DNA from: Clostridiaceae bacterium
Lineage (GTDB): Bacteria > Bacillota > Clostridia > Oscillospirales > Acutalibacteraceae
Length of the DNA stretch: 54,206 nt
NCBI GenBank assembly: GCA_904501755.1
Contig: CAJGBV010000015.1
Location: 1-54,206, forward strand
Direction of reading: 5' to 3'
This document shows positions 7,890 to 15,698 of this stretch, in pieces. The notes under the pieces are model-generated. The model was not told the origin of the DNA. It was given only the letters and a program-made list of their open reading frames with translations, and did no database searches. The position numbers and the translations under genes were made by a program. Position 1 is the stretch's first letter. Every line of letters begins with the position of its first letter.

Positions 7890-8390
7890 TTATACCACTT
7901 CCACCTGACACATTTGCATTGTTTTAAGGGCGGATTGGTGGCTCTCGGGAGTTACACCTGCACAGCAAGATGAATCCACCGTCACTTGTATCTCGGGGAA
8001 CTGCGCTTTTATAATTAGAGCGTTTGAAACCACACATATATCGGTGCAAAGGCCGATAAGCTCAACACTTTCGAATTTCTCCTCATTCCAATGAGGCCAG
8101 CCAAAGTTTTGTTTATCGATGATTTTTGCACCCTCGACATAAAGTCCGTCGGCAATTTCCCAACCCTTTGTACCTTTAATACAGTGTTCTACAGGAAGAT
8201 TTTTGCCCTCGGTTGTATTTAAGTAATCTTCAAAGTGTGTATCTCTTGTGAAAATAATCTCGTCGCCGTTTTTTACATATTCCTGAATTTTTGCCTTAAC
8301 CTTTGGAATGATAGCAACCGCCTCTTTGGTACCCAGTGCCATATCTATAAAATCGTTTTGCATATCTACTACAATAAGTGTATTTTTCAT
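7890..8390 (-). CDS. Isochorismatase-family cysteine hydrolase, nicotinamidase-like
   Basis: The protein has 166 residues. The catalytic triad of the family is visible: D in VVDMQNDFI, K in IIDKQNFGW and C in LCTDICVVSNAL. The presumed metal ligands appear in FTRDTHFEDY. In Firmicutes this subgroup is usually annotated as nicotinamidase, deaminating nicotinamide in NAD salvage, but related amidases share the same residues. No other NAD gene is nearby, so I leave the symbol blank. It is the first gene of the 8.4-5.9 kb operon, with GGAGG seven bases before its ATG. Confidence 0.85.
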   Translation of the reverse strand: MKNTLIVVDMQNDFIDMALGTKEAVAIIPKVKAKIQEYVKNGDEIIFTRDTHFEDYLNTTEGKNLPVEHCIKGTKGWEIADGLYVEGAKIIDKQNFGWPHWNEEKFESVELIGLCTDICVVSNALIIKAQFPEIQVTVDSSCCAGVTPESHQSALKTMQMCQVEVV

Positions 8391-8422
8391 TTTTTCCTCC
8401 GAAGTAGTTATTGATTAAGTTA

Positions 8423-8428
8423 ATTATA
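8423..8428 (-). promoter_or_regulatory. Extended -10 element of the hydrolase operon
   Basis: Minus-strand TATAAT preceded by TGG makes an extended -10 about 35 bases before the hydrolase start codon. No good -35 is seen at the right spacing. Confidence 0.55.
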
Positions 8429-8460
8429 CCATACCTCAACAAAAATTTCTACCAATTTAA

Positions 8461-8489
8461 TTGCTTTTGGGTTTGTAATGTGCTATAAT
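8461..8489 (+). promoter_or_regulatory. Sigma-A promoter of the structured leader and GNAT gene
   Basis: TTGCTT (8461-8466), a 17-base spacer ending in TGC, and TATAAT (8484-8489) form an extended -10 promoter. Transcription should begin near 8496, leaving a leader of about 120 bases before the GNAT start codon. Confidence 0.75.
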
Positions 8490-8503
8490 AATAAAAACGT
8501 ATA

Positions 8504-8591
8504 TTGGTCACCGGAGGCGGAGTGCCGTAGCATTCAAAATGCCGGATTAGGTGTCCGAGTGAGCTCGGGTTATTGTATGTGCAATGACCGG
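8504..8591 (+). ncRNA. Structured 5' leader RNA of unknown class
   Basis: The leader between the promoter and the GNAT gene can fold into a closed multi-arm structure. A seven-pair closing stem (TTGGTCA 8504-8510 with TGACCGG 8585-8591, including two G-U pairs) encloses hairpins GGC/GCC (8516-8526), GCATT/AATGC (8530-8542), CCGAG-TGAG-CTCGG (8555-8568) and ATTG/CAAT (8572-8585). A T-rich tract and AGGAGG follow. I compared it from memory with T-box, ykkC/guanidine, ZTP, THF, cobalamin, TPP, FMN, glycine and c-di-GMP motifs and found no match. The pairing is seen; the function is unknown. Confidence 0.5.
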
Positions 8592-8616
8592 AGTTTTTTC
8601 TTTTTAGGAGGTAATT

Positions 8617-9168
8617 ATGAAAAACACAAAAGTAACGCTTGTGCCATTAACCGTAGATGACAGAGAGCAGTTTATAATAGATAATCAATGGTCGTTTAAG
8701 CACGGTGCACTTTTAGAGTTTGGCCAGCGAGATAATCATATTGATGATGATGGTGAAATTATTTCTCGCAAAACTATCGAACGCTGTATTGATGCACCTA
8801 ACAGCGAAACATATCGAATTGTTGCACATGGTAAAAAGGTAGGCGGTGTGATACTTAAAATTAACAAGGAAACACACCACAACGAACTCGAAATTCTTTT
8901 CACCCTGCCAGATGAACACAGCAAAGGTATCGGTTACGGAGCATGGCAAGCGGTTGAAAAACTACACCCCGAAACTGTAATTTGGAAAACCTGCACACCG
9001 TATTTTGACAAACGTAATATTCATTTTTATGTTAATAAATGCGGTTTTAAGATTGACGAGTTTTGGTGCGAGTATTTTGCACCCACTATCGATTTGCCTG
9101 ATGATGAGGAACACAACCACAACGAAGGTCCTGACGAAATGTTCCATTTTGTAAAGGTAATGAAATAA
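8617..9168 (+). CDS. GNAT-family N-acetyltransferase
   Basis: The protein has 183 residues and a GNAT fold. The acetyl-CoA pyrophosphate loop is represented by HSKGIGYGAWQAVEK (the Q/RxxGxG/A pattern as SKGIGYG), followed by the usual C-terminal block FYVNKCGFKID. The acceptor substrate is not evident. The C-terminal tail is rich in D, E, H and N (DDEEHNHNEGPDE). AGGAGG precedes the ATG by six bases. It is a single-gene unit with its own extended -10 promoter and a structured leader, which suggests that its expression responds to a signal. It lies divergent to the nicotinamidase-like operon. Confidence 0.85.
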   Translation: MKNTKVTLVPLTVDDREQFIIDNQWSFKHGALLEFGQRDNHIDDDGEIISRKTIERCIDAPNSETYRIVAHGKKVGGVILKINKETHHNELEILFTLPDEHSKGIGYGAWQAVEKLHPETVIWKTCTPYFDKRNIHFYVNKCGFKIDEFWCEYFAPTIDLPDDEEHNHNEGPDEMFHFVKVMK

Positions 9169-9213
9169 AAGTTGTTTGTGTTAAATGCGAATGTTCAGTA
9201 ATATTTTATAGCT

Positions 9214-9278
9214 GGTGGGGTTGACTCCCACCGAAAAGACGATAAATAATAGCAAAACGGCTGGAGCAAGCCCCAGCC
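9214..9278. repeat. Two G+C-rich hairpins downstream of the GNAT gene
   Basis: GGTGGG/CCCACC (9214-9232) and GGCTGG/CCAGCC (9259-9278) form two short perfect stems. Neither is followed by a T-run on either strand, so they are not convincing terminators. They directly precede the CCCTAAAT-type repeat tract and may belong to the same repeat element. Confidence 0.5.
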
Positions 9279-9380
9279 CTACACCCTATCCCCTAAATCC
9301 TAATCCCTAATCCCTAAATCCTAATCCCTAAATCCTAATCCCTAGTCCCTAGTCCCTAAATCCTAGTCCCTAATCCCTAA
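9276..9380. repeat. Telomere-like tandem tract of CCCTAAAT/CCTAAT/CCCTAGT units
   Basis: About fourteen imperfect units of six to eight bases (CCCTAAAT, CCTAAT, CCCTAAT, CCCTAGT) follow one another without interruption. The tract ends at the terminator of the his operon. It carries no reading frame of interest and is strongly strand-biased (no G apart from the CCCTAGT variants). Confidence 0.9.
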
Positions 9381-9410
9381 CTAAAAAAGGACCATACGGC
9401 CCTTTTTTAG
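9381..9410 (-). terminator. Terminator of the his operon
   Basis: The near-perfect palindrome CTAAAAAAGG-accatacggc-CCTTTTTTAG overlaps the hisIE stop codon (9407-9409) and ends in a T-run on the minus strand. Its symmetry means it could also stop transcription from the plus strand. Confidence 0.8.
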
Positions 9411-10060
9411 TTTCCTGTCATTTTTTCCTGTTTTACCTTTTTATCAATTACATGGCGGGATGCTAATTCATTTTTAATATCAGCAACGCTTATTCCCATT
9501 TCAACCATCATAACCATAACGTGATACATAAGGTCGGCTACCTCGTATATCGTTTCGGCTTTATCATTTGCCTTACCTGCAATAATAACCTCGGTACATT
9601 CTTCTCCAATCTTTTTAAGAATTTTATCAATTCCCTTTTCAAAAAGATAGGTAGTATATGAACCCTCGGGTAAATCCTTTTTTCTGCCCTCAAGAAGCTT
9701 ATAAAGTCCCTCGGTGGAAAACTCGGAAAGCTCATCACTCTGCCATACCTCATTAAAGAAGCAGGTATCATTTCCTGTATGACAGGCAGGGCCGTCCTTT
9801 TTAACCACTACTGTTAAAGCATCCTTATCACAGTCAGCAGTAATGGATACAATATGCTGATAGTTTCCGCTGGTTTCCCCTTTAAGCCATAGCTGTTGTC
9901 TGCTTCTGCTATAAAAACAGGTAAGTCCCTTTTCCATAGAAATTTTAAGGCTTTCCTTATTCATATAGGCTAAAGTCAGTACCTTTTTAGTATCTGCATC
10001 TACTACAATTGCAGGGATAAGTCCCTTTTCGTCAAATTTAAGTTCATCTATATTAAACAT
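9407..10060 (-). CDS. hisIE: Bifunctional phosphoribosyl-AMP cyclohydrolase / phosphoribosyl-ATP pyrophosphatase
   Basis: This 217-residue fusion catalyses steps two and three of histidine synthesis. The HisI half (about 1-105) has the cyclohydrolase signature ADCDKDALTVVV with Mg/Zn ligands in DCDKD and the later PACHTG...CF cysteines. The HisE half (about 115-210) has the MazG-like helix motif GEECTEVIIAGK and EVADLMYHVMVMM. It is the last gene of the his operon, three bases after hisF, and its stop codon lies within the operon terminator. Confidence 0.97.
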   Translation of the reverse strand: MFNIDELKFDEKGLIPAIVVDADTKKVLTLAYMNKESLKISMEKGLTCFYSRSRQQLWLKGETSGNYQHIVSITADCDKDALTVVVKKDGPACHTGNDTCFFNEVWQSDELSEFSTEGLYKLLEGRKKDLPEGSYTTYLFEKGIDKILKKIGEECTEVIIAGKANDKAETIYEVADLMYHVMVMMVEMGISVADIKNELASRHVIDKKVKQEKMTGN

Positions 10061-10062
10061 AA

Positions 10063-10821
10063 TTATAACCTCACAACAATACCGTTATTATTTAGTTCTT
10101 TCTTTAAATAACTTATTTTTACTTCGCCAAAGTGGAAGATAGAAGCGGCAAGACCTGCATCAACACTTGGAAGAGTTTTAAAAAGCTTTACAAAATGCTC
10201 CATATTTCCTGCTCCACCCGAAGCAATAACAGGAACACTCACCGCTTTACACACCATATCCAACAGTTCAAGGTCAAAGCCACCCTTAACGCCGTCGGTA
10301 TCAATAGAGTTTACAACTATTTCACCGGCTCCGTTTTTAACGCCTTGTTTTATCCATTCTATAGCCTCAATGCCTGTGTCCTCTCTGCCGCCTTTAGCAA
10401 AGACGTGAAAGGCACCGTCCACCCTTTTAATATCCACCGACAGAACAACACACTGATTACCATATTTCTTTGCTGCCTGTTCTATAAGAAGAGGATTTTT
10501 TATAGCTCCCGAATTAACACTTACCTTATCGGCTCCACATTTAAGAACCCTGTCAAAGTCATCAATGGTGTTAATTCCCCCTCCTACTGTCAGAGGAATA
10601 AATATCTGAGAAGCCACCTCTTTTAGTATATCGGTAAATAACTGTCTACCCTCAAAGGAAGCGGTTATATCGTAAAATACAAGCTCATCAGCACCATTAT
10701 CACTATAATATTTTGCAAGTTCTATAGGGGAAGAAACATCGCTTAGTCCCTTAAAGTTTACACCCTTTACAACTCTTCCGTTCTTTACATCAAGACAGGG
10801 AATAATTCTCTTTGTAATCAT
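10063..10821 (-). CDS. hisF: Imidazole glycerol phosphate synthase, cyclase subunit
   Basis: This beta/alpha barrel of about 252 residues begins MITKRIIPCLDVKNGRVVKG, with catalytic D11 in CLDV and the second aspartate in the segment VSVDIKRVDG or its equivalent. With HisH it converts PRFAR and ammonia to imidazole-glycerol phosphate and AICAR. I chose the ATG at 10821, which overlaps the hisA stop by four bases (ATGA), rather than an upstream start at 10830 inside hisA. GGAGTG lies upstream. Confidence 0.97.
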   Translation of the reverse strand: MITKRIIPCLDVKNGRVVKGVNFKGLSDVSSPIELAKYYSDNGADELVFYDITASFEGRQLFTDILKEVASQIFIPLTVGGGINTIDDFDRVLKCGADKVSVNSGAIKNPLLIEQAAKKYGNQCVVLSVDIKRVDGAFHVFAKGGREDTGIEAIEWIKQGVKNGAGEIVVNSIDTDGVKGGFDLELLDMVCKAVSVPVIASGGAGNMEHFVKLFKTLPSVDAGLAASIFHFGEVKISYLKKELNNNGIVVRL

Positions 10822-11531
10822 TTTGCACACTCCACCGCCTTAGCTATATCAATAGCACCGGTATAATAAGCCTTGCCGATAATGGCACCATATACGCCGA
10901 TTTCGGTTAGTTTTTCAATATCGGTCATATCGGTGACACCACCTGAGGCAATAATATTAAGGGAAAGCTGTTCCTTAAGGCTTTTATAAAGCTGAAGATT
11001 AGTGCCTTTCATAGCTCCGTCACGAGAAATATCGGTACATATTATTGTCTTTACACCAATATTTTGCATATCAGAGCAAAAATGAGTACCGTCATACTCT
11101 GACTTTTCAGTCCAACCCTTTATAGCAACCTTACCATCCTTAATATCAACACCTACAGCTATTTTGTCGCCGTATTCTTTAAGTGCAGATAAAAGAAACT
11201 CTCTGTCCTTAACAGCAGCAGTACCTAAAATAACACGGTCTACACCGACATCAATATAGGTTTTTACAGTATCTATATTTCTAATACCACCACCGATTTC
11301 AATAAAAGCGTCGGTGGTATTTCTTATTTTCTTTATTGTTTTAATATTGGGGGTAGAGCCGTCCCTTGCACCCTCAAGGTCAACAAGATGAAGATGGTCG
11401 GCACCGCTTTTTCTAAAGGACAGGGCAACCTCTTCGGGCTTATGGCTATAAACTGTCATATTATTATAATCGCCCTTATAAAGACGAACAGCTTTACCCT
11501 CGTATAAATCTATTGCAGGAAAAATTATCAT
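10818..11531 (-). CDS. hisA: ProFAR isomerase
   Basis: This 237-residue beta/alpha barrel isomerises ProFAR to PRFAR. The start MIIFPAIDLYEGKAVRL carries the general acid/base aspartate (D8), and ICTDISRDGAMKGTNL carries the second catalytic aspartate plus a phosphate-binding loop. The length is normal. It follows hisH by five bases and overlaps hisF by four, so HisH, HisA and HisF are translationally linked. Confidence 0.97.
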   Translation of the reverse strand: MIIFPAIDLYEGKAVRLYKGDYNNMTVYSHKPEEVALSFRKSGADHLHLVDLEGARDGSTPNIKTIKKIRNTTDAFIEIGGGIRNIDTVKTYIDVGVDRVILGTAAVKDREFLLSALKEYGDKIAVGVDIKDGKVAIKGWTEKSEYDGTHFCSDMQNIGVKTIICTDISRDGAMKGTNLQLYKSLKEQLSLNIIASGGVTDMTDIEKLTEIGVYGAIIGKAYYTGAIDIAKAVECAK

Positions 11532-11536
11532 AGGTT

Positions 11537-12145
11537 TTATACCTCACAAAACGCTTTTAAAATATTAAGTCCTACTTCTCCGCTTTTTTCGGGGTGGAAC
11601 TGACAGCCGTAAACATTACCCTTTGCAACAGCAGCAGTAAGCTCATTTCCGTACTCTGCAGTAGCAATAAGGCTATCATCACAGCCATAAGCATAAAAGG
11701 AATGAACAAAGTATACACAGTCCCCATTCTTTATGTATTTAAAAAGAGGATTTTCCTTTTTAAAATGCAGTGAATTCCAACCAATATGTGGTATTTTAAG
11801 GTCTTTTGGAATAGTATTTTCCATTCCGATAACCTGACCCTTTAAAAGACCAAGTCCCTTATGTTCACCATATTCATAGCTCTTTTCAAAAAGCATCTGC
11901 ATACCAAGGCAAATACCCATAATACATTTGCCTTTCTTTACTTCTTCCTTTATAACCTCGTCAAGTCCTAAATCAGAAAGCTTTTTAGCGGCATCACAAA
12001 AAGCACCAACACCCGGGAGAATAAGCTTGTCGGCTTTTCTTATAATCTCCTTATCCCCTGTTACACAAATATCGGCTCCAATAGCCTTAAAGGAGGAGCA
12101 AAGGGAAAAAAGATTACCCACACCGTAATCAATAATTGCTATCAT
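11537..12145 (-). CDS. hisH: Imidazole glycerol phosphate synthase, glutamine amidotransferase subunit
   Basis: This 202-residue class I glutaminase supplies ammonia to HisF. The nucleophile elbow is GICLGMQMLFE, and the His-Glu pair is in QFHPEKSGEVG. The N-terminus MIAIIDYGVGNLFS is standard for HisH. Its start codon shares one base with the hisB stop (TGATG). Confidence 0.97.
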   Translation of the reverse strand: MIAIIDYGVGNLFSLCSSFKAIGADICVTGDKEIIRKADKLILPGVGAFCDAAKKLSDLGLDEVIKEEVKKGKCIMGICLGMQMLFEKSYEYGEHKGLGLLKGQVIGMENTIPKDLKIPHIGWNSLHFKKENPLFKYIKNGDCVYFVHSFYAYGCDDSLIATAEYGNELTAAVAKGNVYGCQFHPEKSGEVGLNILKAFCEV

Positions 12146-12732
12146 CAGAGAACTCCTTTGGTAGAGGGAATTTCATCTTTAAAACGGCTGTCAATGCTTA
12201 TGGCAGTTCTCAGTGTCCTTGCAACAGCTTTAAAAGCACCCTCGATTATGTGGTGAGTGTTCTTTCCGTCACGCTTTATAATATGCAGTGTTATATCTGC
12301 ATTTCTCACAAAGCTTATAAAAAATTCCTCAACAAGCTCGGTATCAAAGTTTCCTACCTTCTCAGTAAGTCCGTCAAGCTTATAGGAAAGATAAGGTCTG
12401 CCCGAAATATCAACGGCTGTTTCAATTAAAGCTTCATCCATAGGTAAAAGCACAGAGCCGTAACGGTTAATGCCTTTCATATCAGAAAGAGCCTCTTTGA
12501 AAGCTTTTCCAAGACAAATACCTATATCCTCAACTAAGTGGTGGTCGTCAACAAAGGTGTCCCCTGTTGCTTTTATTTTAAGGTCAAAGCCTGAGTGACG
12601 GGCAAAAAGGGTCAACATATGTGTAAGAAAACCACAGTCAAGGTCTAATTCTGCCTTTCCATTTCCATCAAGATTTAGGCTTAGTTCAATCTGAGTTTCA
12701 GCAGTATCTCTTTTTATAAAACCTGTTCTCAT
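12145..12732 (-). CDS. hisB: Imidazoleglycerol-phosphate dehydratase
   Basis: The protein has 195 residues and is the monofunctional form without the histidinol-phosphatase domain found in enterobacteria. The manganese-binding signatures DDHHLVED and THHIIEGAFKA are both present. It overlaps hisC by four bases (ATGA). A histidinol-phosphatase gene is absent from this operon, so that step must be encoded elsewhere. Confidence 0.97.
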   Translation of the reverse strand: MRTGFIKRDTAETQIELSLNLDGNGKAELDLDCGFLTHMLTLFARHSGFDLKIKATGDTFVDDHHLVEDIGICLGKAFKEALSDMKGINRYGSVLLPMDEALIETAVDISGRPYLSYKLDGLTEKVGNFDTELVEEFFISFVRNADITLHIIKRDGKNTHHIIEGAFKAVARTLRTAISIDSRFKDEIPSTKGVL

Positions 12733-13796
12733 TTTACTTCCTCCTTAATTTCCTTTATAGCGTTGATTAACGCCCTCATTTGCTCAATTGTTCCTATAGT
12801 TATACGGTTATAGTTTTTAATTTTTTCAAGTGAAAAATGACGGACAAGAATACCCTTAGCTTTAAGTCTTTTATAAAGCTCTTCGCCGTCTATAAAATCA
12901 CACTGTGCAAAAACAAAGTTTGTCTTTGAGTCGGTTAGGGTAAAGCCGAGTTTTTTAAGTTCTTTTTCGGTATACTCACGGTTCTTTATTATTTCCTTAC
13001 ACCTATCCATATAATAGTCGTTTTCCTCAAGTGCCGCTACCCCTGCAACAAGGGTAAGTCGGTTAATATTATAAGGATTTGTGGAATATTTTATAAGCTC
13101 TAAATCCTTGATAAGCTCTTTATTTCCTATAGCAAAACCAAGTCTTGCCCCTGCCATACATCTTGATTTGGAAAAGGTCATTGAAACAAGAAGATTATCG
13201 TATTTCTTTGTAAGAGGCACAACACTCTCACCGCCGAAATCAACATAAGCTTCATCAATAAGCACAACATTGTTTTTATTGGTTTTAACTATTTCCTCAA
13301 TCTCCTTTACAGAAAGAGTCAGTCCTGTAGGAGCATTGGGGTTAGCAATAATTATAAACTTATTTTTATAAAGATAATCCTTGTAATCAATGGAAAAGTC
13401 CTCTTTAAGCGGTATCATTTCAGACTCGATACCGTAAAGATTGGCAAAGACCTTATAAAAGCCATAGCTTATCTCAGGAAAAACAGCCTGTTTACTTTCC
13501 CCCGAAAAAGCCATAAAGGAAAAGTTTAAAATATCGTCACTACCGTTGGCAACATAAACATTTTCACTGTTTACCCCATAAAGCTCTGAAATTTTGCTTT
13601 TAAGAGCAGAAGCGGTAGGGTCGGAATACAGACGAAGATTTTTAACCTCATCACTGTTTACAGCCTTTATAACCGACTCTGAGGGCTCAAAGGGTGATTC
13701 ATTTGTATTAAGCTTTATATACTCACAGTCCTTTGGCTGTTCACCCGGTACATAAGCATCAAGGTTTGCATAACAGTTTTTTAGAAACTTGCTCAT
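12729..13796 (-). CDS. hisC: Histidinol-phosphate aminotransferase
   Basis: This 355-residue fold type I PLP enzyme shows NTNESPFEPSESV near the N-terminus, the NPNAPTG loop, DEAYVDF and the Schiff-base lysine in TFSKSRCMAGARLGF. It converts imidazole-acetol phosphate to histidinol phosphate. Its ATG overlaps the hisD stop by one base (TAATG), which is a strong coupling signal. Confidence 0.96.
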   Translation of the reverse strand: MSKFLKNCYANLDAYVPGEQPKDCEYIKLNTNESPFEPSESVIKAVNSDEVKNLRLYSDPTASALKSKISELYGVNSENVYVANGSDDILNFSFMAFSGESKQAVFPEISYGFYKVFANLYGIESEMIPLKEDFSIDYKDYLYKNKFIIIANPNAPTGLTLSVKEIEEIVKTNKNNVVLIDEAYVDFGGESVVPLTKKYDNLLVSMTFSKSRCMAGARLGFAIGNKELIKDLELIKYSTNPYNINRLTLVAGVAALEENDYYMDRCKEIIKNREYTEKELKKLGFTLTDSKTNFVFAQCDFIDGEELYKRLKAKGILVRHFSLEKIKNYNRITIGTIEQMRALINAIKEIKEEVK

Positions 13797-15073
13797 TACT
13801 TTTTCTCCGTACGTATTATTGCACTTTTAGCGTGGGCTGTAAGTCCCTCTTTTTCGGCAAAGTAGGCTACATCCTGTGCTACCCTGTCAAGCGCCTCTTT
13901 TGTATAATAGGTATACTGAGTTTTCTTAACAAAATCATCTACCGACAAGGGACTTGAAAACTTAGCAGTACCGCTTGTGGGAAGTGTGTGGTTAGGTCCT
14001 GCAAAATAGTCTCCCAGTGCCTCAGGACAGTATTTACCCATAAAAATACTTCCTGCATGACGGATAGAGTCAAGATAATCAAAGGGATGATCTACACAAA
14101 GCTCAAGGTGTTCGGGAGCAATTTCGTTAGCAATTTCGATAGCAACCTTTAAATCCTGTGCTACTATAATTTTGCCGTTATTATCAATAGAAGCTCTTGC
14201 TATTTCACTTCTTGACAGCTTTGGTATCTGAATTTCCAGTTCGTCAGATACCTTTTGTGCAAAGGAAAGACTATCGGTTACAAGAACGGCACTTGCCATT
14301 TTATCGTGTTCAGCCTGAGAAAGCAGGTCAGCAGCAATAAAGGAAGGCTCACAGGTATCGTCAGCCACAACAAGTATTTCACTGGGCCCTGCAATCATAT
14401 CAATGGAAACAGTACCGTAAACCTGTTTTTTAGCCTCAGCCACAAAGGCATTACCCGGTCCCACAATTTTATCAACCTTAGGTATACTCTCGGTTCCATA
14501 GGCGAGGGCAGCAATAGCCTGAGCTCCCCCAACCTTAAATACTCGGTCAACCCCTGCAATAACAGCTGCAGCAAGAATAACAGGGTTAACCTTTCCGTTT
14601 GCCATAGGGGGTGTTACAATACAAACCTCTTTAACCCCTGCTATTTTTGCAGGAATGCTATCCATAAGCACAGTAGAGGGATAGGCGGCAGTACCACCCG
14701 GTACATAAAGACCTGCTCTGTCAACAGGAATAACCTTTTGCCCCATAACTATGCCCGGTTTATCGTTAATAATAAAGCTGTTTCTTACCTGTTTTTCGTG
14801 AAAAGCTCTGATATTTTCAGCCGCTTTTTTAAGAATTTCTATAAAACGCTCTTCTACACTGTCTAAAGCTTCCTGCTTTTCCTCCTCGCTTACTTCGAGG
14901 CAGGAAAGTTTTGCTTTATCGAACTTTTCACAGTAACGATAAAGAGCAGTATCCCCATTTTTCTTTACATCCTCAATTATTTCGGTAACAACTGACGATA
15001 CATCGGTTGCGGCAGTGCCTCGGGAGAAAATCTCACTGTTTGATACTTCTCCATATTTTAAAATACTAATCAT
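13796..15073 (-). CDS. hisD: Histidinol dehydrogenase
   Basis: The protein has about 425 residues and oxidises histidinol twice to histidine using NAD. Family landmarks include IAGPSEILVVAD, LLSQAEHDKMASAVLVT, the catalytic-pair region IAPEHLELCVDH, and GPNHTLPTSGTA. The ATG at 15073 overlaps the hisG stop by eight bases (ATGATTAG). A GTG nine bases earlier would add three residues and cannot be excluded. Confidence 0.96.
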   Translation of the reverse strand: MISILKYGEVSNSEIFSRGTAATDVSSVVTEIIEDVKKNGDTALYRYCEKFDKAKLSCLEVSEEEKQEALDSVEERFIEILKKAAENIRAFHEKQVRNSFIINDKPGIVMGQKVIPVDRAGLYVPGGTAAYPSTVLMDSIPAKIAGVKEVCIVTPPMANGKVNPVILAAAVIAGVDRVFKVGGAQAIAALAYGTESIPKVDKIVGPGNAFVAEAKKQVYGTVSIDMIAGPSEILVVADDTCEPSFIAADLLSQAEHDKMASAVLVTDSLSFAQKVSDELEIQIPKLSRSEIARASIDNNGKIIVAQDLKVAIEIANEIAPEHLELCVDHPFDYLDSIRHAGSIFMGKYCPEALGDYFAGPNHTLPTSGTAKFSSPLSVDDFVKKTQYTYYTKEALDRVAQDVAYFAEKEGLTAHAKSAIIRTEKK

Positions 15074-15698
15074 TTTTATCACTCACTTGTTTAGCCAAAC
15101 TAAGTCTGACCTTTTCTATAATATCCTTTTTAAACTGATAGCTTGACTTATTGGAAATAAGTCTTGCACTTATGTCAGCTATGGTTTCAAAGGGTACCAA
15201 ATCGTTTTCAAGCAGGGTTTTACCTGTTTCAACAATATCAACTATTACATCAGAAAGCTCTAAAATAGGAGCAATTTCAATTGAACCGTTAAGATGAATT
15301 ATATCAATATCTCTACACTTTTCACTATAATATTTAGCAGCTATATTTGAAAACTTGGTAGCTACTCTAAGTGTGGTATCGGGATTATCTCTAAAATCCT
15401 TTTTAGCGGCAACAGCCATTCTGCATTTTCCAATATCAAGGTCAAGAAGTTCATACACATCAGGGTTGTATTCAAGAAGAATATCCTTTCCTGCAACACC
15501 TATATCGGCGGCTCCCCTCTCAACATATATTGCAACATCAGAGGGCTTTACCCAGAAGTAACGAACCCCTGCCTCTTTATTTTCAAATATAAGCTTACGG
15601 TTGTTTTCCTTAATGGAGGGACAGGAAAAGCCTGCCTTTTCAAACATATCGTAAACCTTTTCACCCAGTCTTCCTTTAGGAAGTGCAACATTAATCAT
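15066..15698 (-). CDS. hisG: ATP phosphoribosyltransferase, short-form catalytic subunit
   Basis: The protein has 210 residues from the ATG at 15698 (MINVALPKGRLGEKV). It is the short HisG type, which lacks the C-terminal regulatory ACT-like domain and needs HisZ, encoded directly upstream. The active-site segment GAADIGVAGKDILLE and the PRPP-loop-like DVIVDIVETGKTL are present. It makes the first committed step of histidine synthesis. The start overlaps the hisZ stop by eight bases. A TTG two codons earlier sits closer to GGAGGTGG and is an alternative. Confidence 0.96.
   Translation of the reverse strand: MINVALPKGRLGEKVYDMFEKAGFSCPSIKENNRKLIFENKEAGVRYFWVKPSDVAIYVERGAADIGVAGKDILLEYNPDVYELLDLDIGKCRMAVAAKKDFRDNPDTTLRVATKFSNIAAKYYSEKCRDIDIIHLNGSIEIAPILELSDVIVDIVETGKTLLENDLVPFETIADISARLISNKSSYQFKKDIIEKVRLSLAKQVSDKND

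Noticed and set aside
8478..8660. 60-codon open frame covering the GNAT leader
   Set aside because: It overlaps the promoter -10, the hairpins and the real GNAT start, and has no ribosome site, so a leader peptide is not supported.
9276..9380. Real telomere or eukaryotic contamination
   Set aside because: The tract is internal, short and imperfect, and is flanked directly by bacterial genes including the his operon terminator.
14255..14866. 203-codon open frame on the plus strand opposite hisD
   Set aside because: It is fully antisense to a well-conserved hisD, has no ribosome site or recognisable domain, and arises from codon bias.
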